64,000 nt of DNA from Hyphococcus aureus (lineage in GTDB: Bacteria; Pseudomonadota; Alphaproteobacteria; Caulobacterales; Parvularculaceae): positions 930,001 through 994,000 of the forward strand of contig NZ_JBHRSH010000002.1 in assembly GCF_042643165.1 (NCBI RefSeq). Direction: 5' to 3'. The notes beneath the pieces are model-generated. The model did no database searches and was not told where the DNA came from. It worked only from the letters and a program-made list of their open reading frames with translations. The first letter of the stretch is position 1; the number at the start of each line of letters is the position of its first letter. The position numbers were made by a program, and so were the translations under genes. Of this stretch, positions 43,604-51,615 are shown in pieces.

Positions 43604-43963
43604 TAGGTGCTTTTAGCACGCAGTGTGGGGGCGCCACTGCCTGAGGCTGAGAAATACTTAGCGTCTTGTTTCGCTAGAAATTGGTGCGCCTATAGCTGCC
43701 ACACCGAACGGCTGCGGGCCGTAGTATAAGGCCAAACTGGAACCCGTGGATAAGTTTTCACCACTTTTCAGACGGCCTTATAGTGATGCGTTATGACCCT
43801 TGCCGTTCGCAAAAACTCGACTGATCAAAACGCCGCCCCGCGCCCCTCCATGGGCGCGAGCACAATCGTCCAAATGGCGCCACACGCGGCTACAGACCAG
43901 CAATCATGCGGGACAAAACTACGCAGACGAGCCGAAAATGACGGCGCTGCGCCACATCGCCTT
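43604..43963. other. 360-bp gap with the right islet repeat
   Basis: It contains the right direct repeat (43709-43742) and, directly after it, CGTGGATAAG (43745), one base off a DnaA box, probably coincidence. A long open frame on the plus strand continues through here into the opposite strand of the SRAP gene, but its amino acids are low-complexity Arg/Ala and it has no likely start. I see no further gene. Confidence 0.6.
43709..43742. repeat. Right direct repeat of the AT-rich islet
   Basis: The second copy of the 34-base repeat, differing from the left copy at four positions. It lies 105 bases after the second islet gene and about 220 bases before the end of the SRAP gene. Confidence 0.75.
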
Positions 43964-44650
43964 CTACGCCGCCAGCGGCTCAATCAGATGCGGGCCGTCA
44001 TGACGCGGAGAGTTGACCTCCGTCGAAACAGGATGCGCCGACCAGTAGCCTTCGGGCGCCGCCGTGATGAGGCCTTCGAGGCTCGCCATGTCGCGTTCGT
44101 CCGCTTCGAGCCAGAGATTGTAGGATTGCGGCGCGATCACCACGGGCTCGCGGCTGTGAATGTTTTTCATATCCTGCCCCGCCCCTACTGTGAGGATTGC
44201 CAGCGTATCCATCTCGCCGCCATCAGGGTCGACAACCGTCTCCCAAATCCCGGCAAGGCCAATGAGGCCGCCTTTGCGTTTGTGGATAGCATAAGGCTGT
44301 TTCGCTTTGGCGGGCCGCGCCTGCCATTCGTAAAAACCGTCAGCAGGGATCAGGCAACGCCGGCGGCGAAAGGCGTTTTTGAAACTCGCCTTCTCATGGA
44401 CCGTTTCACTGCGCGCATTGATGAGCGGGCGCTTGGCGAGATTTTCAAGGAACTCCCCCTTCGCCCAGGACGGCACGAAGCCCCAACGCATGAGCGAATA
44501 TTCGCGGGCGCGCCGCGGCCCGATATGGATCGTCGCCACCGGCTGGGTCGGACAGATATTGTAGCGCGGCGGGAAATTGTCGCGCACATCGACGCCGAAA
44601 TGCGTCGCGACTTCCGCCGGGGTCGATTTGAGGTAGAACCGTCCGCACAT
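43964..44650 (-). CDS. SRAP-domain protein (HMCES/YedK family)
   Basis: 228 residues starting at MCGRFYLK, so Cys2 becomes N-terminal after Met removal, as required for the thiazolidine cross-link to abasic sites. Other conserved SRAP residues are seen in PRYNICPTQPVATI (Asn), CLIPADGFYEWQ (Glu) and MKNIHSREPVVIA (His). These proteins shield single-stranded-DNA abasic sites. The upstream in-frame extension runs into the Nudix gene and is not used. It is divergent from that gene, with 21 bases between the two ATGs. Confidence 0.93.
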   Translation of the reverse strand: MCGRFYLKSTPAEVATHFGVDVRDNFPPRYNICPTQPVATIHIGPRRAREYSLMRWGFVPSWAKGEFLENLAKRPLINARSETVHEKASFKNAFRRRRCLIPADGFYEWQARPAKAKQPYAIHKRKGGLIGLAGIWETVVDPDGGEMDTLAILTVGAGQDMKNIHSREPVVIAPQSYNLWLEADERDMASLEGLITAAPEGYWSAHPVSTEVNSPRHDGPHLIEPLAA

Positions 44651-44671
44651 GACCAAACTATAAGGAAAATC

Positions 44672-45103
44672 ATGACCGGCCGGGAAAAAATCTTCGCCAG
44701 TGTTGGCGCCGTCGTTTTTCGCGGCGATGAGGCGCTTGTGATTCGGCGCGGGCGCGAGCCCCTGAAAGGCCAGTGGTCGATCCCCGGCGGCAAAATCGAA
44801 TATGGCGAACCCCTGCATGACGCTGTCGCCCGCGAAGTCCGCGAGGAAACCGGCGTCGAGATCAGGGTTGTGGGCCTGCTCGACGTCTTTGAGAGCCTGC
44901 CGGCGGCGGACGGCGCGCCGCATTACATCATGATCGACTATGTGGCCGAGTGGGTCTCCGGCGAGCCGCGCCCCGGCGATGATGCGGAAGCTGCGGAATT
45001 TGTCCCCTTCGAGGAGGCCAAGGCCCGAATTTCCTGGGATACAACGCGCAGGGCCATGGACCGCGCCGCGCAATGGCGCGCCGGGGCTCTCACCCGGTCA
45101 TAA
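44672..45103 (+). CDS. Nudix hydrolase
   Basis: 143 residues from the ATG preceded by AAGGAAAATC. The Nudix box is GGKIEYGEPLHDAVAREVREETGVEI, matching G-x5-E-x7-R-E-x2-E-E-x-G. The family removes nucleoside-diphosphate-X compounds such as damaged nucleotides or ADP-ribose; the small size and a VGAVVFRGDEALVIRRG start resemble ADP-ribose or 8-oxo-dGTP type enzymes. The immediate divergence from an SRAP protein suggests nucleic-acid damage control. A long open frame extending upstream of this start is antisense to the SRAP gene and should be disregarded. Confidence 0.9.
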   Translation: MTGREKIFASVGAVVFRGDEALVIRRGREPLKGQWSIPGGKIEYGEPLHDAVAREVREETGVEIRVVGLLDVFESLPAADGAPHYIMIDYVAEWVSGEPRPGDDAEAAEFVPFEEAKARISWDTTRRAMDRAAQWRAGALTRS

Positions 45104-45134
45104 TCCGGCTATATTTCTGGTAGATAGGACCGCC

Positions 45135-45584
45135 ATGACTGTTCGACGTTTAATTGCTGTGCTGATCGCGTCCCTTGCGACGGGGTTGATTTCCGTCGCC
45201 GCGGCGCAGGATCTTGAAACCTATCAACAGCGCCAGCGCGATCTTACAGCACTCGCAACGCTGTTCGGCGAGATGCATCATCTTCGGCGCACCTGCGAGC
45301 CGCAATTCGAGGCCGATGTCTGGCGCGAACGCATGCAAAAACTTCTCGAACTCGAAGAGCCCCAGGACGCTGAACGCGAAGCGCTCGTTCAGGGATTCAA
45401 TCAGGGATATCGCGACGCCCAGCGACGCTATCCGGGTTGCGACCGGCGCGCACGCGACTACGCCGCCAGCCGCGCCGCTCAAGGCGACGTCATTGTCGCG
45501 CGCCTGACCCAAGCCTTGCGTCAGGAACAGGAAGACGACGCCTTCGCAAACTCACCTTATGTGATAACGCCGACGACGGACTGA
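45135..45584 (+). CDS. TIGR02301-family periplasmic protein
   Basis: 149 residues with a signal peptide (VLIASLATGLISVAAAQD, cleavage near residue 25). LATLFGEMHHLRRTC, WRERMQKLLELEEPQ and GFNQGYRDAQRRYPGC fit the pattern of the alphaproteobacterial TIGR02301 family, whose function is unknown. Two cysteines in the mature part (RRTCEPQ and PGCDRRA) may pair. The start after GGACCGCC and the spacing of 31 bases from the Nudix stop suggest possible read-through. It ends directly beside the convergent pyrC stop. Confidence 0.85.
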   Translation: MTVRRLIAVLIASLATGLISVAAAQDLETYQQRQRDLTALATLFGEMHHLRRTCEPQFEADVWRERMQKLLELEEPQDAEREALVQGFNQGYRDAQRRYPGCDRRARDYAASRAAQGDVIVARLTQALRQEQEDDAFANSPYVITPTTD

Positions 45585-46631
45585 TCAGGCGTCAGCGTCG
45601 CAAAGCCTCCAGTTGAGCTTCTTGCCCGCCATAAAGGGAGTGAGCTGTGCGTCGCCAGACCCCAGATGATCCGGGACCAGGGTTTCTTTACGCTCGAGGA
45701 CAAGTTCGCCGTCATTCAGCGGCAGGCCGTAAAAGCGCGGACCATATTCGGAGGCGAAGGCTTCCAGCTTGTCGAGTGCGCCTTCCTCTTCAAAGGTCGC
45801 CGCATAGCTTTCAATGGCGAAAGGCGCATTGAAAACGCCCGCACAGCCGCAGGCGGCCTCCTTGGCGCTCGTAGTATGAGGCGCTGAATCTGTGCCCAAA
45901 AAGAATTTTGGCGACCCGGAAACAGCCGCGCGGCGCAGCGCGAGCCGATGTTTTTCGCGCTTCGCCACCGGCAGGCAGTAATTATGCGGACGAATGCCGC
46001 CCTCGAAGATAGCGTTGCGATTGAAATGCAAATGATGCGGCGTGATCGTCGCCGCAATATTGGCGCCGCCGGCGCTGACAAAATCGACCGCGTCGGATGT
46101 TGTGATATGTTCGAACACCACCTTGAGCTCGGGAAAGTCTGCCACGACTTGCTTCATGACCCGCTCGATGAAAACCGCTTCGCGATCGAAGATGTCAACA
46201 TCCCGGTCGGTGACTTCGCCATGCACAAGCAACGGCATGCCGATAGTCTGCATGACATCCAAAACGGTGTATATTTTTGAAATGTCGGTGACGCCGAAAC
46301 TCGAATTCGTGGTCGCGTTGGCCGGGTATAGTTTGCACGCTGTGAAAACGCCGCTCTCGTGACCGCGCTGAACCTCTTTGGCGTCAAGCGTATCCGTCAG
46401 ATAACAGGTCATCAGCGGCGTGAAATCGAGTCCCTTCGCCGTGGCCGCCAGAATGCGTGTGCGATAGGCCTTAGCGGCGTCCACCGTTGTCACCGGCGGC
46501 GCCAGGTTGGGCATGACAATCGCGCGCCCAAACTGGCGCGCGGTGTAGTTCACCACCGTTTCGAGCATGGCGCCGTCGCGCAAATGCACATGCCAGTCAT
46601 CGGGCCGGCGTAGTACGAGACGGTCCGTCAC
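45585..46631 (-). CDS. pyrC: Dihydroorotase (class II)
   Basis: 348 residues from a GTG start after AAGGAGAG. DDWHVHLRDG contains the metal-binding H-x-H, ACKLYPANATTNS the carboxylated lysine, LLVHGE and FEHITT further His ligands, and GTDSAPHT the catalytic Asp. The length matches the E. coli-type homodimeric PyrC (348). It catalyses cyclisation of carbamoyl aspartate in pyrimidine synthesis. It is divergent from ygfZ, with 111 bp between the starts, and convergent with the TIGR02301 gene. Confidence 0.98.
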   Translation of the reverse strand: MTDRLVLRRPDDWHVHLRDGAMLETVVNYTARQFGRAIVMPNLAPPVTTVDAAKAYRTRILAATAKGLDFTPLMTCYLTDTLDAKEVQRGHESGVFTACKLYPANATTNSSFGVTDISKIYTVLDVMQTIGMPLLVHGEVTDRDVDIFDREAVFIERVMKQVVADFPELKVVFEHITTSDAVDFVSAGGANIAATITPHHLHFNRNAIFEGGIRPHNYCLPVAKREKHRLALRRAAVSGSPKFFLGTDSAPHTTSAKEAACGCAGVFNAPFAIESYAATFEEEGALDKLEAFASEYGPRFYGLPLNDGELVLERKETLVPDHLGSGDAQLTPFMAGKKLNWRLCDADA

Positions 46632-46742
46632 ACCGCTCTCCTTCGCTTTATGTTCCGCAATGGCCCGCCTTGTAGGCCGGGGGGCGAGGCCCGCACAAGA
46701 GCCCCTTTGATTATTGGCGAAAGCCCCTTACATGCCTCGCCT

Positions 46743-47546
46743 ATGACCATACCCGCATCCCTTCCCGACCGCACCGTCATTCGCCTCTCCGGCGAAGACC
46801 GATACTCTTTTCTTCAAGGGATCGTTACACAAGATGTGGAGAGGCTGAAGGCCGAGCCGGCGATATTTTCTGCGCTGCTGACGCCGCAGGGAAAAATTCT
46901 TTTTGATTTCCTCATCGCCGCGGAAGGCGACGCCCTGCTGATTGATTGCGATAGCGCCGCCGCCGACGCATTAGTGAAGCGCCTCAGCCTTTATAAACTC
47001 CGCGCCAAAGTCAGTTTTGAGATTTTGGCGGAGCGTTCTGTTGCGGTGAGTGCGGAAGAATTCGAAGGCGGCTTCCCTGACCCTCGTCATGCGGGACTTG
47101 GCTGGCGCGCCTTCATGACGAATGAAACGCCGGCGGCGGATAGCGTCTATGACCGGCGGCGCATTGCACTCGACGTTCCGGAATTCGGCAAAGACTTTGG
47201 CGGCGACGAAGTCTTTCTCACCGACGTCAATTATGACGTCCTGAATGGCGTCAATTACAAAAAAGGGTGTTTCATCGGTCAGGAAGTCTCAAGCCGAATG
47301 AAGCGCAAGGGCGATGTCCGGCGGCGAACCCTGATCGCAAAATTCGACGGAGCCGCGCCTGCAAAAGGCGCGCCCGTCACCGCCGGCGCCTCGACCCTTG
47401 GCGATATATCGAGCAGCGCTGACGGGACCGCCCTTGCCCAGATCAGGCTCGACCGCTGGGAAAAGGCGAAGGCTGAAAGCACCCCTGTCATGTGCGGTGA
47501 CAAGGAACTGCTTTTGGAAATTCCAGCCTATCTCAAACCGGAGTAG
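46743..47546 (+). CDS. ygfZ: Folate-binding YgfZ/IBA57-family protein
   Basis: 267 residues from the ATG at 46743; in-frame sequence further upstream has no family likeness. The GcvT-like fold is visible as VIRLSGEDRYSFLQGIVTQDVERL and GKILFDFLIAAEGDALLIDC. The invariant motif KGCFIGQEVSSRMKRKG contains the catalytic-like Cys. YgfZ/IBA57 proteins support [4Fe-4S] cluster maturation of radical-SAM and other enzymes in a tetrahydrofolate-dependent way. The MAPEG gene follows after 45 bp. Confidence 0.95.
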   Translation: MTIPASLPDRTVIRLSGEDRYSFLQGIVTQDVERLKAEPAIFSALLTPQGKILFDFLIAAEGDALLIDCDSAAADALVKRLSLYKLRAKVSFEILAERSVAVSAEEFEGGFPDPRHAGLGWRAFMTNETPAADSVYDRRRIALDVPEFGKDFGGDEVFLTDVNYDVLNGVNYKKGCFIGQEVSSRMKRKGDVRRRTLIAKFDGAAPAKGAPVTAGASTLGDISSSADGTALAQIRLDRWEKAKAESTPVMCGDKELLLEIPAYLKPE

Positions 47547-47591
47547 CCTCGCCGGGACGTCTGACGACCATAACAATAAGGAGGAACCGTC

Positions 47592-48002
47592 ATGACACCC
47601 ACCGCAACAACGCTGCTCGCTTACGCATCCTGGTTTATTTTGCTGCTCCTGTGTCTCGCTTTCGTGCGCACATCCCTCGTGATGCAAGGCAAGCGCGCGT
47701 CAAACTCGTTCGCTCCTTCCGGCGACGATATGGAAGGCTTCGCCAAACGCCTCACCCGCGCCCACGCCAATTGCTATGAGAATATCGGCCTTGTCGCGGC
47801 GGTGCTGCTCTACGCCATTGCGACGAACCAGACCGCGCTCACCGATGGTCTCGCTTATGTGTTTCTCGGCGCCCGCATCGCCCAATCCGTCGCCCATCTG
47901 ATCTCGACAAACCGGCTATTCGTTTTTCTCCGTTTTGCGTTTTTCGTGGTGCAAATCCTTATCCTGATCTTCTGGCTGCTGAAGCTTTTTCACCATATCT
48001 GA
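47592..48002 (+). CDS. MAPEG-family membrane protein
   Basis: 136 residues with four hydrophobic helices (7-27, 62-80, 85-102, 110-132). RTSLVMQGKRASNSFAPSGDDMEGFAKRLTRAHANCYENIGLVAAVLL matches the family core with the conserved R-x-x-N-x-x-E-N arrangement, and ARIAQSVAHLISTN the third-helix signature. MAPEG members are trimeric membrane enzymes conjugating glutathione or isomerising eicosanoids; bacterial functions are mostly unknown. AAGGAGG is well placed. It probably follows ygfZ in one transcript. Confidence 0.9.
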   Translation: MTPTATTLLAYASWFILLLLCLAFVRTSLVMQGKRASNSFAPSGDDMEGFAKRLTRAHANCYENIGLVAAVLLYAIATNQTALTDGLAYVFLGARIAQSVAHLISTNRLFVFLRFAFFVVQILILIFWLLKLFHHI

Positions 48003-48082
48003 GCCGGCGTTCAGGGAACCAACCGGCTGATTTTCTGTTCGGGTAACGAAGCCCGCTTTGGGCGCTGTTACAGGGGAACAGG

Positions 48083-48868
48083 ATGAAATATGTGATTTTG
48101 CTCGCAGCGAGTTCTGCGCTGGCGGTTGCCTGTGCGCGGGACGAGCCCGTTGAGAATGAACCGAAGACCGGCGAAATTGTCGAGGAAAGCGCTGAAGATG
48201 TCGGTGAAGGCGCCGCGCGCGTTGGCGAAGAAATTTCCGCCGCCGCCAGTGAAGCCGCAGACTCCGCCGGTGATTTCATTGAAAATGAGCTGTCTCAGGC
48301 GAATGCAAAAGGCTTCACGGTTCGCAACATCATCGGCGAATCCGTTCGCGGCGAAGATCGCATGGCGATCGCCACGATTGACGATCTTCTCTTCAGTTCT
48401 GACGGCCTGTTGCGCGCTGTCGTCTTGAAGGATGGCGCCTTTCTCGGGCTTGGCGGCGCGCCGGCAACCATTACCGCTGACCGTTTCGCTTTCGCTATCA
48501 GCGGCGACGGCGATATCGCCGTCACTGTCGATATGACTGACGGCGAACTCCGCCAGATGACCGAGTCCCTAGCCTATCATCCGACCGGCGGCGTTATCGA
48601 CAATCCCGGCGATCTGATGAGCATGTCGGAATTGATCGGCGCTCCTGTCGTCAATGAAAACGGTGACAAGGTCGCGGACATGTTCGACATTCTTCTCGCC
48701 GACCCGGGACGTTTTGAAACGGCGGTGCTTTCTGTTGGCGGGCTCGGCGCGCTCGGCAACCGGCTCGTGTCACTCAACATGACGTCGCTCATGGTCGACA
48801 ATGGCGGCGGCGCGATCCGTCTGATTATGGCGCCCGACTTCGACACCATGCCGACATTCGAATATTAA
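48083..48868 (+). CDS. PRC-barrel lipoprotein
   Basis: 261 residues. The N-terminus MKYVILLAASSALAVACARDE is a lipoprotein signal with Cys17 as the acylation site. Residues ~30-65 are an acidic, alanine-rich helical linker (ESAEDVGEGAARVGEEISAAASEAADSAGDFIENE). Two PRC-barrel-like domains follow (FTVRNIIGESVRGEDRMAIATIDDLLFSSDG and MSMSELIGAPVVNENGDKVADMFDILLADPGRF). Such proteins occur in alphaproteobacterial envelopes, with no fixed role. It has its own good site (GGGGAACAGG) and stands 80 bp after the MAPEG gene. Confidence 0.82.
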   Translation: MKYVILLAASSALAVACARDEPVENEPKTGEIVEESAEDVGEGAARVGEEISAAASEAADSAGDFIENELSQANAKGFTVRNIIGESVRGEDRMAIATIDDLLFSSDGLLRAVVLKDGAFLGLGGAPATITADRFAFAISGDGDIAVTVDMTDGELRQMTESLAYHPTGGVIDNPGDLMSMSELIGAPVVNENGDKVADMFDILLADPGRFETAVLSVGGLGALGNRLVSLNMTSLMVDNGGGAIRLIMAPDFDTMPTFEY

Positions 48869-48933
48869 CTCTCCAATATTGATTTTCAGGAGCTGGCGGC
48901 TTTACCTGTCGGAAAACGAAACAGAGGTTTTCC

Positions 48934-49548
48934 GTGGTCAGATCCGCTAGCGCCAAGGCCCCCAGCCCGAATGCACCTTGTCTCTGGGCGCCGCTCGACG
49001 ACGAGGTCTATCGCAATTATCACGACACCGAATGGGGCGTCCCGGAATATGACGCCCGGGCGCTTTTTGAAAAGCTAATTCTGGACGGCTTTCAGGCGGG
49101 ATTATCCTGGCGCACAATTCTCTATAAGCGCGATAATTTCCGCAAAGCCTTTGATGGCTTCAATCCGGAAAAGATCGCGCGCTATACGCCGAAGAAAATC
49201 GAACGGTTGATGAGCGATGCGGGCATCATCCGCTCTTCAACAAAAATCAATGCCGCAATCGGCAACGCCAAGGTCTATCTCGACATTATGGAGACACAGC
49301 AGGACGGTTTTTCCGGCCTGCTCTGGGACTTTGTTGATGGCGCGCCTGTAGTGAACAAGGTGAAAAACTACCGCGATCATCAGGTGAAATCGCCGGAAAG
49401 CGAGGCCATGGCGAAAGAGCTTAAACGCCTTGGCTTCAAATTCTGCGGCCCGGTCATCGTCTACGCCTTCATGCAGGCGGTTGGCATGGTCAATGACCAT
49501 GAAACGGCCTGTCCACGCTGGAAAGCGGTACAGAAGCTCGCCCGCTAA
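48934..49548 (+). CDS. tag: DNA-3-methyladenine glycosylase I
   Basis: 204 residues from a GTG start after GAGG. The zinc site is formed by Cys16, His30 (CLWAP, NYHDTEWG), His189 and Cys193 (NDHETACPRW), as in E. coli Tag. LILDGFQAGLSWRTILYKRDNFRKAF is the active-site segment, with Glu46 (LFEKLIL) or the acidic D51 replacing the usual E in this helix. It removes 3-methyladenine from alkylated DNA. A short N-terminal extension (about 12 residues) is present. The KAS III gene follows after 64 bp on the same strand. Confidence 0.95.
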   Translation: MVRSASAKAPSPNAPCLWAPLDDEVYRNYHDTEWGVPEYDARALFEKLILDGFQAGLSWRTILYKRDNFRKAFDGFNPEKIARYTPKKIERLMSDAGIIRSSTKINAAIGNAKVYLDIMETQQDGFSGLLWDFVDGAPVVNKVKNYRDHQVKSPESEAMAKELKRLGFKFCGPVIVYAFMQAVGMVNDHETACPRWKAVQKLAR

Positions 49549-49612
49549 GGCGGGTTGCGCCGCAGGTAGGATGGGCGCAAATTGCCGGAAACAACTTTTC
49601 CGGAAACGCCTC

Positions 49613-50773
49613 ATGTCCCATTCCACCGCCGCTGACGTGCGTATCGTCGCCACCGGCCTATACACCCCGCCCCACGCCATTTCGAATGAAGAGCTGGTGG
49701 ACGCCCTCAACGCCTATGTCGCCGACTTCAACGACAAAAACGCGGACGCCATCGCCGCCGGCGATGTAGAGCCGCTACAACCATCTTCACCTGAGTTCAT
49801 TGAAAAAGCCTCAGGCATCAAATCGCGCTTCGTCGTCGACAAGGAAGGCATTCTCGATATCACGCGGATGGCGCCGCATATCGCGCCGAGACCGAATGAA
49901 GATCTCTCGCTACTGGCGGAGATGGGCGTCACGGCGGCGCGCGACGCCATGCGCGCTGCAGATCTCAAGCCGCAGGATATTGACGGCGTCATCTGCGCGG
50001 CCTCGAACATGCAGCGCGCCTATCCGGCGATCGCCGTTGAAATTCAGGACGCATTGGGAATCGACGGCTTTGCGTTCGACATGAATGTGGCCTGCGCCTC
50101 GGCGACGTTCGGCATCGAAACCGGTCTCGGGCTTATCCGCGCCGGCGCGCGCCGCATCCTCATGGTCAATCCGGAAATCTGTTCGGCTCATCTGAACTTC
50201 CGCAACCGCGACTGCCATTTCATTTTCGGAGACGTCGCGACGGCGGTGATCCTGGAACGTAATGACGGCGCCGCGACTGGCGAAACCTGGGAGATTCTCG
50301 GCACGCGCCTTAAAACAAAATTCTCCAATAACATCCGCAACAATTTCGGTTTTCTCAATCACTGCGAAAGAGAAACCGGCGCCCCCGCCGATCCGCAAAC
50401 CGATCCCGCAACGGACAAGCTGTTCATGCAGGAAGGCCGCAAGGTCTTCAAAGAGGTCGTGCCCATGGTCAGCGAACTGATTTCCGGGCATTTAAGCGAT
50501 GTCGGCGTCGCCCCGGAGGGCGTCAAACGCTTCTGGCTGCATCAGGCGAACCTCGCCATGAATGAATTCATTGCAAGGAAGGTTCTCGGCCGCGACGCGA
50601 CCCGGGAGGAAGCGCCCGTTGTTCTTGATGAATACGCCAACACGTCTTCGGCCGGCTCGATCATCGCGTTCCATAAATATAAAGCCGATTTCCAGCCCGG
50701 AGACATCGGCGTCATCTGCGGCTTCGGCGCCGGCTATTCCGCCGGATCAGTGATCGTTCGCAAGGCGTCTTAA
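49613..50773 (+). CDS. Beta-ketoacyl-ACP synthase III, PA3286-like
   Basis: 386 residues, longer than FabH (about 320). The catalytic triad is Cys161 (NVACASATFGIETG), His310 (WLHQANLAMN) and Asn343 (YANTSSAGS). The N-terminus GLYTPPHAISNEELVDALNAYVADFN and the long insertion near 40-60 match the subgroup represented by P. aeruginosa PA3286, which condenses octanoyl-CoA from beta-oxidation with malonyl-ACP. That subgroup assignment is from memory. It would link fatty-acid breakdown with synthesis here. An in-frame region upstream overlaps tag and is not used. Confidence 0.9.
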   Translation: MSHSTAADVRIVATGLYTPPHAISNEELVDALNAYVADFNDKNADAIAAGDVEPLQPSSPEFIEKASGIKSRFVVDKEGILDITRMAPHIAPRPNEDLSLLAEMGVTAARDAMRAADLKPQDIDGVICAASNMQRAYPAIAVEIQDALGIDGFAFDMNVACASATFGIETGLGLIRAGARRILMVNPEICSAHLNFRNRDCHFIFGDVATAVILERNDGAATGETWEILGTRLKTKFSNNIRNNFGFLNHCERETGAPADPQTDPATDKLFMQEGRKVFKEVVPMVSELISGHLSDVGVAPEGVKRFWLHQANLAMNEFIARKVLGRDATREEAPVVLDEYANTSSAGSIIAFHKYKADFQPGDIGVICGFGAGYSAGSVIVRKAS

Positions 50774-50852
50774 TCCGGCCTTCACTATTCCGGCGACAAT
50801 GGTAAGACCCGGGGGCTAAGACCACAGGAATGAAAGACAGTAGAAAGACGCG

Positions 50853-51467
50853 ATGACCAACCACCTGTACAAAGGCGATCTCCCTGAAGGCCTCAATCTC
50901 GGTTCTGTCGTGGCGATCGACTCAGAGACCATGGGGCTGATCCCCCAGCGCGACCCCCTTTGCGTCGTTCAGCTTTCAGCGGGCGATGGTAACGCGCATC
51001 TCGTTCAGCTTGACCGCAAGACCTATGACGCGCCGCGCCTCAAGGCCCTGCTCGCCGACACGAAAGTCCTCAAGCTTTTTCATTTCGCACGCTTCGATGT
51101 CGCCGCCTTCAAGCAATGGCTCGGCGTTGACACAGCGCCGGTCTATTGCACCAAGATCGCCTCGAAGCTCTGCCGCACCTATACGGACCGGCATGGCCTC
51201 AAGGATGTCTGCCGCGAGCTACTCGGGGTCGATATCTCGAAACAGCAGCAATCCTCCGATTGGGGCGCCGACCAGCTTTCCGACGCCCAGGTGGACTATG
51301 CAGCCTCGGACGTCCTCCACCTGCACGCCTTGAGGGAAAAGCTGGACGCCATGCTGGCCCGCGAGGGGCGGACGGATCTCGCCGAAGCGTGCTTCGAATT
51401 CCTGCCAAACCGGGCGGCGCTGGACCTCGCCGGCTGGCCTGAGGTCGATATTTTCGCCCACTCCTGA
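50853..51467 (+). CDS. nrnC: DEDDy 3'-5' exoribonuclease NrnC
   Basis: 204 residues comprising only the exonuclease fold. The four acidic residues and Tyr of the DEDDy class are visible: Asp23 and Glu25 (AIDSETMG), Asp82 (FHFARFDVAAF), Tyr149 and Asp153 (QVDYAASDVLHL). RNase D has an additional HRDC domain that is absent here; the length and lack of HRDC match alphaproteobacterial NrnC, which degrades dinucleotides and replaces Orn. It stands 149 bp before lptC, in the order commonly seen in alphaproteobacteria. Confidence 0.92.
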   Translation: MTNHLYKGDLPEGLNLGSVVAIDSETMGLIPQRDPLCVVQLSAGDGNAHLVQLDRKTYDAPRLKALLADTKVLKLFHFARFDVAAFKQWLGVDTAPVYCTKIASKLCRTYTDRHGLKDVCRELLGVDISKQQQSSDWGADQLSDAQVDYAASDVLHLHALREKLDAMLAREGRTDLAEACFEFLPNRAALDLAGWPEVDIFAHS

Positions 51468-51615
51468 GATTTCCCCGCCAAAGCGCCGGTTTTTAGAGGG
51501 AAATTTGCGCCTCTTGCTTCCCTCCGGCCGCCGCGCGACTATATGAAGAGAGGCGCTGCGGACTTTTTTGCGGCGCAACGAAGCTCTTGGAATTCATAGG
51601 AAATCGCACGCGGAC

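Noticed and set aside
43745..43754. DnaA-box-like CGTGGATAAG beside the right islet repeat
   Set aside because: A single near-match without clustering or replication genes; expected by chance.
43793..44671. Upstream part of the long plus-strand frame that ends in the Nudix domain
   Set aside because: It is antisense to the SRAP gene, and the Nudix domain begins at a clear start at 44672 with a ribosome binding site.
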